Assembly (NCBI GenBank): GCA_029561455.1
Contig: JAKQIY010000013.1
Coordinates: 310,001-374,000, forward strand
Direction of reading: 5' to 3'
From: a bacterium
GTDB lineage: Bacteria > Zhuqueibacterota > Zhuqueibacteria > Residuimicrobiales > Krinioviventaceae
DNA: 64,000 nucleotides
The position numbers and the translations under genes were made by a program. Under the pieces are notes generated by a model that was not told where the DNA came from, ran no database searches, and saw nothing but the letters and a program-made list of their open reading frames with translations. Positions 18,654-28,271 of this stretch are shown here, piece after piece (the stretch's first letter is position 1; each line of letters starts with the position of its first letter).

Positions 18654-19307
18654 GTGACGGTGAATAAAGAAGGTTTGACAACAGTTTTTGGCATATTATT
18701 ATTTGCCCTGATTTTCGGTATTGTTGGATATGTGTATAATAATCAATTATTATATATCCTTGCGGGTCTGGGTTTATTACTGGCGGTATTTTCCGTTTAT
18801 TTTTTCCGTGACCCGCTGAGAACTCCCCCGGTAGATCCCTCGGTGATTCTCGCCCCGGCTGACGGCCAGGTGATAGATATTAGTCAGGTACAGGAGCCCG
18901 TGTTCATTGAAGCTCAAGTTACTCGTGTTACTATTTTTATGACAGTATTCAATGTCCATGTCAACTATGTTCCTTTTAATGGAACAGTAGAGTATTTGAA
19001 ATACAGCGGCTCAAGTTATCATCGCGCCAACCTTGATAATGCGTCGCAGCATAACGTACATTCTTTTATCGGCCTGGAAACTCCTTACGGGAAACTCGCT
19101 TTCAAACAAATAACGGGTATGATCGCCCGACGGGTTGTTTGTAATTTAAAATTTGGTCAGGAAGTAAAAACGGGGCAGAAATTTGGCATAATAAAATTTG
19201 GTTCCAGGGTAGAAGTATTTTTACCAAGCTGGGCTACAGTAACCATTAAACAAGGAGACAGGTTACGCGCCGGTGAGAGCGTAATCGCCAAGATCAATGA
19301 AAAATGA
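18654..19307 (+). CDS. psd: Phosphatidylserine decarboxylase proenzyme, small type
   Basis: The 217-residue membrane-associated decarboxylase turns phosphatidylserine into phosphatidylethanolamine. It has two N-terminal hydrophobic segments (about 8-27 and 32-50). The self-cleavage site, which creates the pyruvoyl group, is G183-S184 in KFGSRVEVFLP. The FGSR form and short length match the PSD-A/archaeal-like family and not the long LGST type. The start is GTG at 18654; a second GTG two codons later is an alternative. It overlaps pssA, the preceding pathway enzyme, by 11 bases. Confidence 0.92.
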   Translation: MTVNKEGLTTVFGILLFALIFGIVGYVYNNQLLYILAGLGLLLAVFSVYFFRDPLRTPPVDPSVILAPADGQVIDISQVQEPVFIEAQVTRVTIFMTVFNVHVNYVPFNGTVEYLKYSGSSYHRANLDNASQHNVHSFIGLETPYGKLAFKQITGMIARRVVCNLKFGQEVKTGQKFGIIKFGSRVEVFLPSWATVTIKQGDRLRAGESVIAKINEK

Positions 19308-20028
19308 TAAATATATTACCGTCCCCAATTTATTTACAACCATAAATTTATTTTGTGGTTACCTGGCAGTTGTTTTAGCAATATCCGGGCATTTTATTAA
19401 TGCGGCATGGCTTATCTTTGTCGCATCTATCTTTGATGCGTTGGATGGTAAAATTGCCCGTGCATCCGGTATCAGCAGCCAGTTTGGATTACAGATAGAT
19501 TCATTAAGCGATTTAATTGCTTCCGGTATGGCGCCTTCGATCCTTTTATACCAGGTTCATCTTTACAACCTGGGAATAACCGGAATTTTTATTGCCTTTT
19601 TGCCATTGCTATTTGCCGCATTTAGACTGGCGCGTTATAATGTGCTGGTTGCAAAAAGCGGCCGTTCCAATAAATATGATGGCCTGCCGGCGCCCATGGG
19701 CGCTGTGACCATTGCCAGTGTAGTTATTCTTTATATGGCTACAAACTGGCATTTTTTATTACGTATGTTGATCATAATCGTACCGGTTGTCAGTCTGTTA
19801 ATGGCCAGTACAATTAAATACGAAGGAGTGCCGCGTTTTTCACTTCGGGAAAAAGGCGCAAACCGTTATAAACTTTTAGCGATGTTTGTAACCATAATTT
19901 TAATGTTCATAATTCCTGAATATGTTCTGCCCCTTTTTATGCTGATTTACCTGCTTTCCGGACTTGTATTATACGCCCGTGAACAACTATTTAATCATAT
20001 AAAAGAAAAGGCGATAGATACAAATTAA
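19297..20028 (+). CDS. pssA: CDP-diacylglycerol-serine O-phosphatidyltransferase
   Basis: The 243-residue multi-pass membrane enzyme makes phosphatidylserine from CDP-diacylglycerol and serine. The CDP-alcohol phosphotransferase signature D-G-x2-A-R-x8-G-x3-D-x3-D is complete, with D50, G51, A54, R55, G64, D68 and D72. About six to eight membrane helices are present. The start lies inside the end of psd, so the two are translationally coupled and together form the phosphatidylethanolamine branch. Confidence 0.95.
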   Translation: MKNDKYITVPNLFTTINLFCGYLAVVLAISGHFINAAWLIFVASIFDALDGKIARASGISSQFGLQIDSLSDLIASGMAPSILLYQVHLYNLGITGIFIAFLPLLFAAFRLARYNVLVAKSGRSNKYDGLPAPMGAVTIASVVILYMATNWHFLLRMLIIIVPVVSLLMASTIKYEGVPRFSLREKGANRYKLLAMFVTIILMFIIPEYVLPLFMLIYLLSGLVLYAREQLFNHIKEKAIDTN

Positions 20029-20159
20029 ATCAAGATATTTACCCCGGAATTTATTAAAGTAATCAATCCCCTGGTATTCATAATAAATAATTCTATTGGA
20101 AATAATAGGATTCCTTATTAGTATTACAACTTTAGCAAGCACAGGGAAAGGAATAAATA

Positions 20160-20426
20160 ATGAGAAATTCTCACACTATCGGTCGAATTATAATTGTTAT
20201 ATTTTTAGGCGCAATAGTCGGTGGAGTATTGGGTGAAGTGATCGCTTTATTAATTCCAGATGGCATAGTCAGGGAGTTTTTTTTACGTTCCGTCAGTTTC
20301 GGCTTTTCACCGGCGACGATCAATCTTATTCTGATTACTTTTACACTAGGCTTTACATTTAAATTGAACATCATAGGAGTTATTGGAATATTTTTGGCAA
20401 CATATATTATGCGCTGGTATTCCTGA
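20160..20426 (+). CDS. Small membrane protein, DUF4321 family
   Basis: The 88-residue protein has three hydrophobic segments (about 8-29, 47-63 and 66-82) and the ARG/GGVLGE pattern of DUF4321 proteins (here FLGAIVGGVLGEVIA at 15-29). The function is unknown; homologues are widespread in Firmicutes and FCB bacteria. AAAGGAATAA precedes the ATG. It lies 131 bases after pssA and 118 bases before tatA, between phospholipid and Tat genes, so an envelope role is likely but not shown. Confidence 0.75.
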   Translation: MRNSHTIGRIIIVIFLGAIVGGVLGEVIALLIPDGIVREFFLRSVSFGFSPATINLILITFTLGFTFKLNIIGVIGIFLATYIMRWYS

Positions 20427-20475
20427 ACATAAACCTGGTAGTTAGCCTTGGCTTATTTTTTAATAAACATAGTAC

Positions 20476-20504
20476 TTGCAATTGATTTAAAACTGCTATA
20501 TATT
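20476..20504 (+). promoter_or_regulatory. Sigma-70-type promoter for the tatA pair
   Basis: TTGCAA (20476-20481), a 17-base spacer and TATATT (20499-20504) lie 40 bases before the first tatA. The transcript probably covers both tatA genes and may continue into gatA. Confidence 0.55.
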
Positions 20505-20544
20505 TTGCCGTAATTTTGGAGTATAATATTTTTGGAGGTATAAC

Positions 20545-20721
20545 ATGTTCCCCGGAGTAGGGATGACCGAAGTAATGGTAATTATGGTAGTTGTGTTACT
20601 ATTATTTGGCTCCAAAAGGCTGCCGGAACTGGCGAGGGGAATAGGTAAAAGCATGCGCGAGTTTAAAAAAGCAGCCGAAGATGTAAAAAAAGAAATAGAT
20701 ATTAGTGATGACCATAGATAA
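20545..20721 (+). CDS. tatA: Twin-arginine translocase subunit TatA/E, first copy
   Basis: The 58-residue protein has a membrane helix (about residues 7-22), the [15 protein letters not shown] hinge (21-35) and an amphipathic helix ending in [10 protein letters not shown]. This is the standard TatA layout: the pore-forming subunit that moves folded proteins across the inner membrane. Usual TatA proteins start with a short periplasmic stretch containing a polar residue in the helix; E9 could fill that role. It has a GGAGG Shine-Dalgarno with five to six bases of spacing. A second tatA follows after 44 bases; no tatC is in the window. Confidence 0.9.
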   Translation: MFPGVGMTEVMVIMVVVLLLFGSKRLPELARGIGKSMREFKKAAEDVKKEIDISDDHR

Positions 20722-20765
20722 ATCTATGGATAGTATATTGTACAATTCATTTATGTGGAGGTAAT

Positions 20766-20954
20766 ATGGGCTTACCAAGTGGTCCTGAACTGTTAGTCAT
20801 TTTATTTATTGTAATCCTGTTGTTTGGCGCAAAAAAATTGCCGGAATTGGCAAAAGGCCTGGGTAAAGGTATTAATGAATTTAAAAAAGCCTCCAGCGGC
20901 GCCTATGACGATGAAAAACCGGAAAAGAAAGAAAAAACGAACGACGAAGTCTAG
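20766..20954 (+). CDS. tatA: Twin-arginine translocase subunit TatA/E, second copy
   Basis: The 62-residue TatA-like protein has a membrane helix (about 7-21) with E8 near its start, the [16 protein letters not shown] hinge, an amphipathic helix and a charged tail ([13 protein letters not shown]). GGAGG lies before the ATG. It differs from the upstream copy in its tail and is probably a TatA/TatE duplicate; one copy might act as TatB, but neither has the longer TatB tail. Confidence 0.9.
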   Translation: MGLPSGPELLVILFIVILLFGAKKLPELAKGLGKGINEFKKASSGAYDDEKPEKKEKTNDEV

Positions 20955-21002
20955 TCTCGTCCTTTAATTAATACTAGCGCACAGCAAACAAAGGAATTTA
21001 TT

Positions 21003-22457
21003 TTGAATATATCAAGTTTGGATTATTCCAGCTTACGCTCATTATTAATTGCTAAAGAAATCAGTTGCCAGGAAGTTACCAGGTTCTATTTGGATAAAAT
21101 AGAACAAAACCGGCAATTGAATGCTTTTATTTCGGTATTTGCCGATAAAGCTCTGGAACGTGCAAGAGAAATTGATTACAAACTGGCCCAGGGAACAGCT
21201 GGTTCCCTGGCCGGTCTTGTTTTAGGGATCAAGGATTTATTGGTCATGCAGAATGCGCGTACAACCTGCGGCTCAAAAATTCTGGAAAATTTTATTCCCC
21301 CTTTCCAGGCAACTGTGTTAAACAAGCTGCAAGCTGAAGATGCAATTTTTATTGGCAAAACCAATCTGGATGAGTTTGGCATGGGTTCTTCAAACGAAAA
21401 TTCTTATTATAAACCAGTAAAAAATCCTCATGATACCACACGGGTTCCCGGCGGTTCCTCGGGCGGGTCGGCTGCTGCTGTGGCTGGCAGTTTATGTACA
21501 GCTGCGCTCGGCACCGATACCGGTGGTTCAATCCGTCAACCAGCTTCTTTTTGTGGCGTTGTGGGTTTAAAGCCTACTTATGGGCGTGTTTCCCGCTTTG
21601 GTATGGTTGCTTATGCCTCGTCACTTGATCAAATTGGGCCGCTGGCAAAATCTGTTGCCGATGCTGCCCTGTTACTGCGTTTTATGGCCGGTTTCGATGA
21701 ACTGGATTCCACATCTGCATCTGTCCCGGTAGCGGATTATTCTGTTATGAATGGTTCTGTAAAGGGCTTGCGGGTTGGTATCCCCAAAGAATATTTTATC
21801 AGCGGACTGGAACCGGATGTCAATTCTGCTATTGAGAATACTATACAATTATTAAAAGACAGCGGCGCTGAAATATGTGAGGTATCGTTACCACATACTG
21901 AATATGCAATTGCTACCTATTACATCATTGCCACCGCAGAAGCTTCGGCCAACCTGGCCCGTTTTGATGGCGTGCGCTATGGCTATCGTGATGAGCATGC
22001 CTCAAATCTGGAAGAAATGTATATCAACAGCCGAACCAATGGTTTTGGCGAAGAAGTTAAAAGAAGGATCATGCTGGGCACCTATGTACTTTCTTCCGGT
22101 TATTATGACGCCTATTACCGTAAAGCACAAAAAGTGCGTACTCTTATAAAAAAAGATTTTGAGGAAGCATTCAAAACGGTTCATTGTATTCTGACGCCTA
22201 CATCGCCAACTACAGCTTTCCGCCTCAATGAAAAAGTGGCTGATCCACTTACTATGTATTTATCCGATGTTTTTACCGTTTCCCTTAATCTGGCCGGTTT
22301 GCCGGGTATTTCATTACCCTGCGGCAAAGACAAACAGGGTTTGCCGATTGGTGTACAATTAATTGGTAAAGCATTTGATGAACAAATGATTTTACGGTTT
22401 GCCGGTTTTATTGAAAAAAATAATCCCATTTTGAATAACAGACAGGTCAGTGTATGA
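21003..22457 (+). CDS. gatA: Aspartyl/glutamyl-tRNA amidotransferase subunit A
   Basis: The 484-residue amidase-signature enzyme releases ammonia from glutamine for transamidation of Glu-tRNA(Gln) or Asp-tRNA(Asn). The Ser-cisSer-Lys triad lies in GIKDLL (K near residue 77) and the glycine/serine-rich [12 protein letters not shown] and [14 protein letters not shown] (about 150-185). The start is TTG with AAAGGAAT upstream. Its last four bases overlap gatB. No gatC is next to it, although the enzyme is normally a GatCAB complex; gatC must lie elsewhere. Confidence 0.95.
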   Translation: MNISSLDYSSLRSLLIAKEISCQEVTRFYLDKIEQNRQLNAFISVFADKALERAREIDYKLAQGTAGSLAGLVLGIKDLLVMQNARTTCGSKILENFIPPFQATVLNKLQAEDAIFIGKTNLDEFGMGSSNENSYYKPVKNPHDTTRVPGGSSGGSAAAVAGSLCTAALGTDTGGSIRQPASFCGVVGLKPTYGRVSRFGMVAYASSLDQIGPLAKSVADAALLLRFMAGFDELDSTSASVPVADYSVMNGSVKGLRVGIPKEYFISGLEPDVNSAIENTIQLLKDSGAEICEVSLPHTEYAIATYYIIATAEASANLARFDGVRYGYRDEHASNLEEMYINSRTNGFGEEVKRRIMLGTYVLSSGYYDAYYRKAQKVRTLIKKDFEEAFKTVHCILTPTSPTTAFRLNEKVADPLTMYLSDVFTVSLNLAGLPGISLPCGKDKQGLPIGVQLIGKAFDEQMILRFAGFIEKNNPILNNRQVSV

Positions 22458-23923
22458 TTTATGAGCCGGTAATCGGACTCGAAGTCCATATCCAGCTATT
22501 GACACAATCCAAGATATTTTGTTCATGCAGCGCCAAATTTGGCGCCTCGCCAAATTCACAGGTATGCCCGGTATGTTTGGGAATGCCTGGAGTTCTGCCG
22601 GTGTTGAATAAAAAAGTGATCGAATTTGCCCTGCGCCTGGCGCTGGCTACCAACTGCCAAATTAATCACCGCTCAATTATTGAACGCAAAAATTATTTCT
22701 ATCCGGATTTACCCAAAGGCTATCAAATTTCACAATACGAACTGCCGTTTTGTGAACATGGCTTTGTTGACATATATGTAGAGGGACTGGGAGCGAAAAA
22801 AATTGGCCTCACCCGCATCCACCTTGAAGAAGACGCCGGCAAATCGATGCATTCTGAATCTTATGTTGCGCGCGACGAGTCGCTGGTCGATGTTAACCGC
22901 TGCGGCGTACCGTTACTGGAAATTGTCAGTGACCCAGATTTCCGTTCCCCGCGCGAAGTGAGCGCCTATTTAACCAAACTACGCCAGCTTGTCCGTTACC
23001 TAGGTATATGCGACGGCAATATGGAAGAGGGGAGCCTGCGGTGCGACGCCAACATTTCCCTGCGTCCTGTGGGCCAACAGCAATTAGGGGTCAAAACCGA
23101 GTTAAAGAACATGAACTCGATCAGCGCTGTAGAAAAAGCGCTGGAATATGAAATCCGCCGGCAAACCGCAATTTTACATGACGGTGGGAAAATTAAGCAG
23201 CAAACCCTGTTATGGAATAGTAATAAAAGTGTAGTAGAACCCATGCGCAGCAAGGAATTTGCTCATGATTACCGCTATTTCCCGGAACCGGATCTTTTGC
23301 CGGTGATTATTACCGCAGCCCGGCTGGAACAAGCAAAATCGGCAATGCCTGAACTGCCGCAGGCCAAACGGACGCGTTTTATCGAACAATATAAACTTCC
23401 CGAATATGACGCCCAGGTTCTCACCGAGGACCTGGAGATTGCGGACTTTTTTGAACAAGCCGCAGCCGGTGTTCAGGATAAAAAATCCGCCAGTAACTGG
23501 GTCATGGGAGAAGTGATGCGGGCGTTGAATGAACAAGGTTGTTCTATTAAAAATCTGCGGATTACTCCGCAACATTTAGCCGATATTCTGGTGATGTTGG
23601 AACAGCACAAAATTAACCTGAAAATCGGCAAGGCAGTATTTGAAGAATGTCTGCAAACCGGTGAAAATCCTGCCGAGATTGTAGCTAAAAAGGGATTGCA
23701 CCAAATTTCAGACTCGTCGGCAATCGAAACTCTTATTGATAAAATATTGGATAACAATCCGGCAGAATTAAGTTCCTATCTTGAGGGAAAAGAAAAATTG
23801 TTTGGCTTTTTCATCGGTCAGATAATGAAAGAAACCCAAGGAAAAGCAAATCCCAAAACTGTTAACGAGTTGCTGAAACAAAAGTTGAGGCAAAGGCAAG
23901 AAACCACAATTAACATAAACTGA
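22454..23923 (+). CDS. gatB: Aspartyl/glutamyl-tRNA amidotransferase subunit B
   Basis: The 489-residue GatB binds the misacylated tRNA and phosphorylates and amidates the glutamyl or aspartyl group. Motifs include the N-terminal [10 protein letters not shown] and FCSCSAKFG, the cradle sequence [14 protein letters not shown], and [14 protein letters not shown]. The C-terminal helical YqeY-like tail domain ends near [11 protein letters not shown]. The ATGA overlap with gatA gives coupled translation. The efp gene follows after 33 bases. Confidence 0.96.
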   Translation: MIYEPVIGLEVHIQLLTQSKIFCSCSAKFGASPNSQVCPVCLGMPGVLPVLNKKVIEFALRLALATNCQINHRSIIERKNYFYPDLPKGYQISQYELPFCEHGFVDIYVEGLGAKKIGLTRIHLEEDAGKSMHSESYVARDESLVDVNRCGVPLLEIVSDPDFRSPREVSAYLTKLRQLVRYLGICDGNMEEGSLRCDANISLRPVGQQQLGVKTELKNMNSISAVEKALEYEIRRQTAILHDGGKIKQQTLLWNSNKSVVEPMRSKEFAHDYRYFPEPDLLPVIITAARLEQAKSAMPELPQAKRTRFIEQYKLPEYDAQVLTEDLEIADFFEQAAAGVQDKKSASNWVMGEVMRALNEQGCSIKNLRITPQHLADILVMLEQHKINLKIGKAVFEECLQTGENPAEIVAKKGLHQISDSSAIETLIDKILDNNPAELSSYLEGKEKLFGFFIGQIMKETQGKANPKTVNELLKQKLRQRQETTININ

Positions 23924-23956
23924 ATAATTATTTAACATTTGAAGGATAAATTATAT

Positions 23957-24517
23957 ATGGCATCAACTTCAGATTTTCGTTCCGGTCTTATCATCAAGAT
24001 GGATGGTGAACTGTTCACTATTGTGGAATTTCAACATGTAAAAATGGGCAGAGGCGGCGCTTTTGTCCGTACAAAAATAAAAAACCTGCAAACCGGCAAA
24101 GTATTGGAAAGGACTTTTCGTTCCGGTGAAAAAGTTGAAGATGTGCGCGTGGAACGCCGTCCTATGCAATTCTTATATAGAGAGGGCGATATACTGACTT
24201 GTATGGATAATGAGACTTTTGAGCAATTATCGCTGGATATTAATCTTTTTCAAAGCGGCATCGACTATTTAAAGGATGGAGAAACAATAAGTATTCTTAT
24301 GAATGGCGATACGCCAATCGGCGCTGAAATGCCCAATTTTGTCGTTTTAAAAGTAACCTCAACGGATCCCGGTTTTCGCGGCGATACCGTTTCGGGCGCT
24401 ACCAAACGCGCAGTGCTTGAATCAGGTGGCACTGTGCTGGTACCACTGTTTGTCGAGGAGGGCGATGTTCTGAAAATAGATACACGTACCGGTGTTTATA
24501 TTGAACGTGTCAAGTAA
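23957..24517 (+). CDS. efp: Translation elongation factor P with arginine at the modified-loop tip
   Basis: The 186-residue EF-P rescues ribosomes stalled at proline runs. I chose the ATG giving MASTSDF, not an upstream start that adds six residues, because it fits the family N-terminus and GAAGGA lies upstream. The three-domain length, FVRTKIKNL, and the C-terminal DTRTGVYIERVK fit the family. The loop tip that enters the peptidyl-transferase centre reads KMGRGG, so residue 32 is arginine. Most EF-Ps of this sequence type have lysine (PGKGGA), whereas arginine at this spot is known from the rhamnosylated EarP-dependent group. No earP, epmA or ymfI-like gene is nearby. Confidence 0.94.
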   Translation: MASTSDFRSGLIIKMDGELFTIVEFQHVKMGRGGAFVRTKIKNLQTGKVLERTFRSGEKVEDVRVERRPMQFLYREGDILTCMDNETFEQLSLDINLFQSGIDYLKDGETISILMNGDTPIGAEMPNFVVLKVTSTDPGFRGDTVSGATKRAVLESGGTVLVPLFVEEGDVLKIDTRTGVYIERVK

Positions 24518-24545
24518 ACGCTTTTAACTAATCAAAGGAGAGCGC

Positions 24546-25037
24546 ATGCGGGCTAAAGAGATACGTGAACTTGTCAAAATCATCGAAACGAGTAATGTGG
24601 GAGAATTGGAAATTACCAGATGGTTATGGGGTAAAATACGCATCAGTAAAGCTGCATCACATCCTGCTGCTATTACAGTTTCAGCGCCGGTAGAGGCGCC
24701 GCGACCAGTTGCTGCACATGCGCCGGTCCAGCCTCAACCCGTGGAAAGAATTGTTATCGAATCTGCCCCGGTTGTTCCGGTAAAAGAATCGAATCTTGTA
24801 GAAATAAAATCGCCGATGGTAGGGACGTTTTACCGGTCACCCTCCCCTGAATCTGAAGCCTATGTAAAAGATGGTGATATGATCACTCCCGGCAAGATAT
24901 TATGCATTATCGAAGCAATGAAATTAATGAATGAAATTGAAGCGGAGATCAAGGGAAAAATAGTCAAAATCCTTGTTGATAACGCGCAACCGGTTGAATT
25001 TAATCAGCCCTTATTCCTGGTTGAACCTGTTAAATAG
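24546..25037 (+). CDS. accB: Acetyl-CoA carboxylase biotin carboxyl carrier protein
   Basis: The 163-residue BCCP carries biotin between biotin carboxylase and carboxyltransferase in the first step of fatty-acid synthesis. It has a short N-terminal helical domain (1-35), an alanine/proline/valine-rich linker (about 40-82) and a biotinyl domain (about 84-161) with K126 in EAMKLMNEI. AAAGGAGAGC precedes the ATG. It follows efp by 28 bases and precedes accC by 24, the common efp-accB-accC order. Confidence 0.95.
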   Translation: MRAKEIRELVKIIETSNVGELEITRWLWGKIRISKAASHPAAITVSAPVEAPRPVAAHAPVQPQPVERIVIESAPVVPVKESNLVEIKSPMVGTFYRSPSPESEAYVKDGDMITPGKILCIIEAMKLMNEIEAEIKGKIVKILVDNAQPVEFNQPLFLVEPVK

Positions 25038-25061
25038 CATTCCTAAACGAAAAGGATCAAT

Positions 25062-26408
25062 TTGTTTAAACGAATACTAATAGCCAACAGGGGAGAGATC
25101 GCGTTACGGATCATCCGTGCTTGCAAAGAATTGAATATAGAAACTGTTGCAGTCTATAGCGAAGCGGATGCCGACAGCCTGCATGTTCGTTTTGCAGATA
25201 CGGCAGTTTGCATCGGCCCGGGGCCGAGCAGCGGCAGTTATTTAAATATTCCACATCTCATTAGCGCTGCTGAAATAACCAATTCCGATGCTATTCATCC
25301 GGGATATGGATTTCTGGCTGAAAATGCACATTTTGCCGAAGTGTGTAATTCGTGCAATCTTCGTTTTATCGGGCCCGATCCACAGGTCATTACCAAAATG
25401 GGCGATAAATCGTTTGCCAAAGATACCATGATAAAAGCCGGAGTACCGGTTATTCCCGGTTCGCCCGGTGTGGTCAAAGATGTAGCAACCGGTTTAAAAA
25501 TTGCGACGGAAATTGGATACCCTGTGATCATTAAAGCCACTGCCGGCGGTGGAGGCAGGGGCATGCGCGTGGTTCGCAATGCTGATGAATTTGCCAATGC
25601 TTTTAATGCAGCAGGTGCTGAAGCCCAGTCGGCTTTTAAAAACCCCGGTTTGTATATTGAAAAATATTTTGAAAATCCCCGTCATATTGAAATCCAATTA
25701 CTGGGTGACAATTTTGGTAATGTCATTTCCCTTGGCGAACGCGAGTGTTCAATTCAACGCAAACATCAAAAGCTGATCGAAGAATCGCCTTCACCAGCGG
25801 TATCTCCTGAAATCCGCCGGGCGTTAAACGCTGCTGCGATCAAGGGTGCTGAAAGAGTTGGTTATAACAGCGCCGGTACCATTGAATTTCTGATGGAGGA
25901 AGATGGTCATTTCTATTTTATGGAGATGAATACCAGAATCCAGGTCGAACACCCGGTTTCCGAATCGGTTTTCGGCATCGACCTGATCAAGGAGCAAATC
26001 CGAGTAGCAGCTAATGAAAAGATTGACCCGGAGATGAAAAAATTCAAATTACGTGGTCATGCTATTGAATGTCGTATTAATGCAGAAGACCCAACAAAGG
26101 ATTTTCGCCCCTCTCCAGGTAAAATTACCAGTTTTCATGTTCCCGGTGGTTTAGGTGTGCGGGTTGATACCCATGCTTATGACCAATATATAATTCCACC
26201 TTTTTATGATTCATTGGTAGCAAAGCTGATCACCTTTGGCAAAGACCGTGAAGAAGCAATTGTCAGAATGTTGCGCGCCCTGGATGAATTTATTATAGAA
26301 GGAATTGCGACAACAATACCATTGCACAAAAAAATATTAACTAATAAAGATTTTCGCTCTGGAAATTTCAATACGAAATTTTTAGAAAGTTTTGATTTTA
26401 ATTTTTAA
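25062..26408 (+). CDS. accC: Acetyl-CoA carboxylase, biotin carboxylase subunit
   Basis: The 448-residue ATP-grasp enzyme carboxylates the biotin on AccB. Motifs are the N-terminal [16 protein letters not shown], the glycine-rich ATP lid [14 protein letters not shown], the HIEIQLLGD strand, [16 protein letters not shown] and the [15 protein letters not shown] metal/active-site region. Length is typical. The start is TTG with AAAGGA upstream. It ends ten bases before gcvH, linking fatty-acid and glycine-cleavage genes in one run. Confidence 0.96.
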   Translation: MFKRILIANRGEIALRIIRACKELNIETVAVYSEADADSLHVRFADTAVCIGPGPSSGSYLNIPHLISAAEITNSDAIHPGYGFLAENAHFAEVCNSCNLRFIGPDPQVITKMGDKSFAKDTMIKAGVPVIPGSPGVVKDVATGLKIATEIGYPVIIKATAGGGGRGMRVVRNADEFANAFNAAGAEAQSAFKNPGLYIEKYFENPRHIEIQLLGDNFGNVISLGERECSIQRKHQKLIEESPSPAVSPEIRRALNAAAIKGAERVGYNSAGTIEFLMEEDGHFYFMEMNTRIQVEHPVSESVFGIDLIKEQIRVAANEKIDPEMKKFKLRGHAIECRINAEDPTKDFRPSPGKITSFHVPGGLGVRVDTHAYDQYIIPPFYDSLVAKLITFGKDREEAIVRMLRALDEFIIEGIATTIPLHKKILTNKDFRSGNFNTKFLESFDFNF

Positions 26409-26418
26409 GGAGGATAAC

Positions 26419-26796
26419 ATGCTTGTTCCTGAAATGTTAAAGTATACCGAAGAGCATGAATGGGTTGCTGTTAATGGCGATATTGCTACGGTCGGTATTA
26501 CCGATTATGCCCAGGGTGAACTTGGCGATGTGGTATTTATAGAGTTACCGCAAACCAACACATCCCTGAATCAAATGGATGCATTTGGCACCATCGAAGC
26601 TGTTAAAGCAGTTTCCGATCTGTTTGCCCCGGTTTCCGGTACTGTTATTGAAGTTAATTCCAAACTGAACAATGCCCCGGAATTTGTCAATAAAGATCCG
26701 TATGGCGATGGCTGGATGATAAAAATTAAAATGAATGCTGCTGCAGAATTGAATAATCTGTTAACTGCCGAAGCATACAAGAATAAAATTAAGTAA
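26419..26796 (+). CDS. gcvH: Glycine cleavage system H protein
   Basis: The 125-residue lipoyl carrier shuttles the aminomethyl intermediate between P, T and L proteins. The lipoyl-lysine is K63 in TIEAVKAVSDLFAP. I chose the ATG at 26419 because AAGGAGG lies five bases upstream; an earlier in-frame start overlapping accC adds nine residues absent from the family. gcvPA follows after 22 bases. Confidence 0.96.
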   Translation: MLVPEMLKYTEEHEWVAVNGDIATVGITDYAQGELGDVVFIELPQTNTSLNQMDAFGTIEAVKAVSDLFAPVSGTVIEVNSKLNNAPEFVNKDPYGDGWMIKIKMNAAAELNNLLTAEAYKNKIK

Positions 26797-26818
26797 TTTG
26801 TAAATCAGAGGTTTTTAT

Positions 26819-28168
26819 ATGGGTTTTATTCCCAACACCGACGCTGATCAACAGCAAATGTTGAATAAAATTGGCGTCCGTTCATTTGCTGAATTAATAG
26901 GCAATATTCCCGGAGAGTTGTTATTCAAGGGTGAATTAAAACTGCCGGTCCCGTTATCTGAAATGGAAGTGCTCAAGCATTTAAACGACCTGGCGGGACA
27001 AAATGCCAATTGTGAAGATCATATTTGCTTTTTGGGTGGTGGCGCTTATGACCATTTCATACCCGCGGCGGTAAAGCATATTATCTCCCGGTCTGAATTT
27101 TATACAGCTTATACACCATATCAGCCGGAGGTCAGTCAGGGCACTTTACAGGCTATTTATGAATTCCAGACCATGATCTGTGAACTCACCGGCATGGATG
27201 TCGCAAATGCCTCTGTGTATGACGGCGGTTCTGCTCTGGCGGAAGCCATGTTGCTGGCCTGTGGTTTTACCGGAAGAAAAGAAATCCTGATTGCCGCAAC
27301 TATAAATCCGAGTTATTTGCAGGTGATAAAAACATATTCCCATGGCCGTGGAATAGTAATCCGCACAATCGATTGGCAAAACGGAGCTATGGATTTGCAG
27401 GATTTGGAAAAGCACATTTCCGATCAAACTGCGGCGGTAATTGTTCAGTACCCCAATTATTTCGGGTATCTGGAAGAAGTAGACACCATTGCGCAACTCA
27501 CCCATAAAAATGGCGCGCTATTTATAACCTCCAATGATCCAATATCCCTGGCTCTACTGGAGCCACCGGGTGTGTACGGCGCTGATATTGTAACCGGTGA
27601 AGGTCAGGTCCTCGGCAATCCGATTAGTTTTGGCGGCCCCTACCTGGGTTTATTTGCCGCTAAAAAGGATTTAATCCGCTATATGCCGGGTCGTATTGTC
27701 GGGCAAACGGAAGACAAGAATGGTAAAACCGGTTATGTATTAACGTTGCAAACCCGTGAACAGCATATCCGCAGGGAAAAAGCGACCTCAAATATTTGTA
27801 CCAATCAGGGTCTGAATGCCCTGGCGGCCACTGTGTATATGTCGTTAATGGGGAAGAACGGTTTACCGGCAGTCGCTCATTTATGTCTGCAAAAAAGTCA
27901 TTACCTGGCGCAACGCTTGTCGGCGCTTAAAGGATTAAAGCTGAAATTTGATCGCCCCTGGTTTAAAGAATTTGTAGTCGAACTAGAGTCAAAATATTCC
28001 GTCAATAATATTATTAACAAGATGTTGGAAAAAAAGGTTTTTGCCGGGATTTCTTTGCAGGAAACCGATAAACGGCTCGGAAATTGCATACTAGTTACTG
28101 TTACTGAAAAACGCACCAAAGAAGAGATGGATTATTATATTAAATCCATGCAGGAACTTTTACAGTAA
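26819..28168 (+). CDS. gcvPA: Glycine dehydrogenase (decarboxylating) subunit 1, P-protein alpha
   Basis: The 449-residue N-terminal half of split glycine decarboxylase forms the active enzyme with GcvPB. Typical segments are FIPNTDADQQQMLNKIG, CFLGGGAYDHFIPAAV, YTPYQPEVSQGTLQA and ASVYDGGSALAEA, and the C-terminal domain holds REQHIRREKATSNICTNQGL. It lacks the PLP lysine, as expected for this subunit. It ends the long housekeeping run; a new promoter begins 68 bases after its stop. Its partner gcvPB is 21 kb upstream. Confidence 0.95.
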   Translation: MGFIPNTDADQQQMLNKIGVRSFAELIGNIPGELLFKGELKLPVPLSEMEVLKHLNDLAGQNANCEDHICFLGGGAYDHFIPAAVKHIISRSEFYTAYTPYQPEVSQGTLQAIYEFQTMICELTGMDVANASVYDGGSALAEAMLLACGFTGRKEILIAATINPSYLQVIKTYSHGRGIVIRTIDWQNGAMDLQDLEKHISDQTAAVIVQYPNYFGYLEEVDTIAQLTHKNGALFITSNDPISLALLEPPGVYGADIVTGEGQVLGNPISFGGPYLGLFAAKKDLIRYMPGRIVGQTEDKNGKTGYVLTLQTREQHIRREKATSNICTNQGLNALAATVYMSLMGKNGLPAVAHLCLQKSHYLAQRLSALKGLKLKFDRPWFKEFVVELESKYSVNNIINKMLEKKVFAGISLQETDKRLGNCILVTVTEKRTKEEMDYYIKSMQELLQ

Positions 28169-28236
28169 AAAACAGTATAATTTTTTAGCGCCGGTAAGTA
28201 ACGCTCTTGATGTTTAAATATATTAATAAAAAAGAC

Positions 28237-28265
28237 TTGACTCTTTTTTTATTAATTTGTAATTT
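28237..28265 (+). promoter_or_regulatory. Sigma-70-type promoter for the PorV-like gene and its leader RNA
   Basis: TTGACT (28237-28242), a 17-base spacer and TAATTT (28260-28265) match the gcvPB promoter hexamers exactly. Transcription would start near 28272, giving a leader of about 240 bases before the start codon at 28515. Confidence 0.65.
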
Positions 28266-28271
28266 TGAAGG

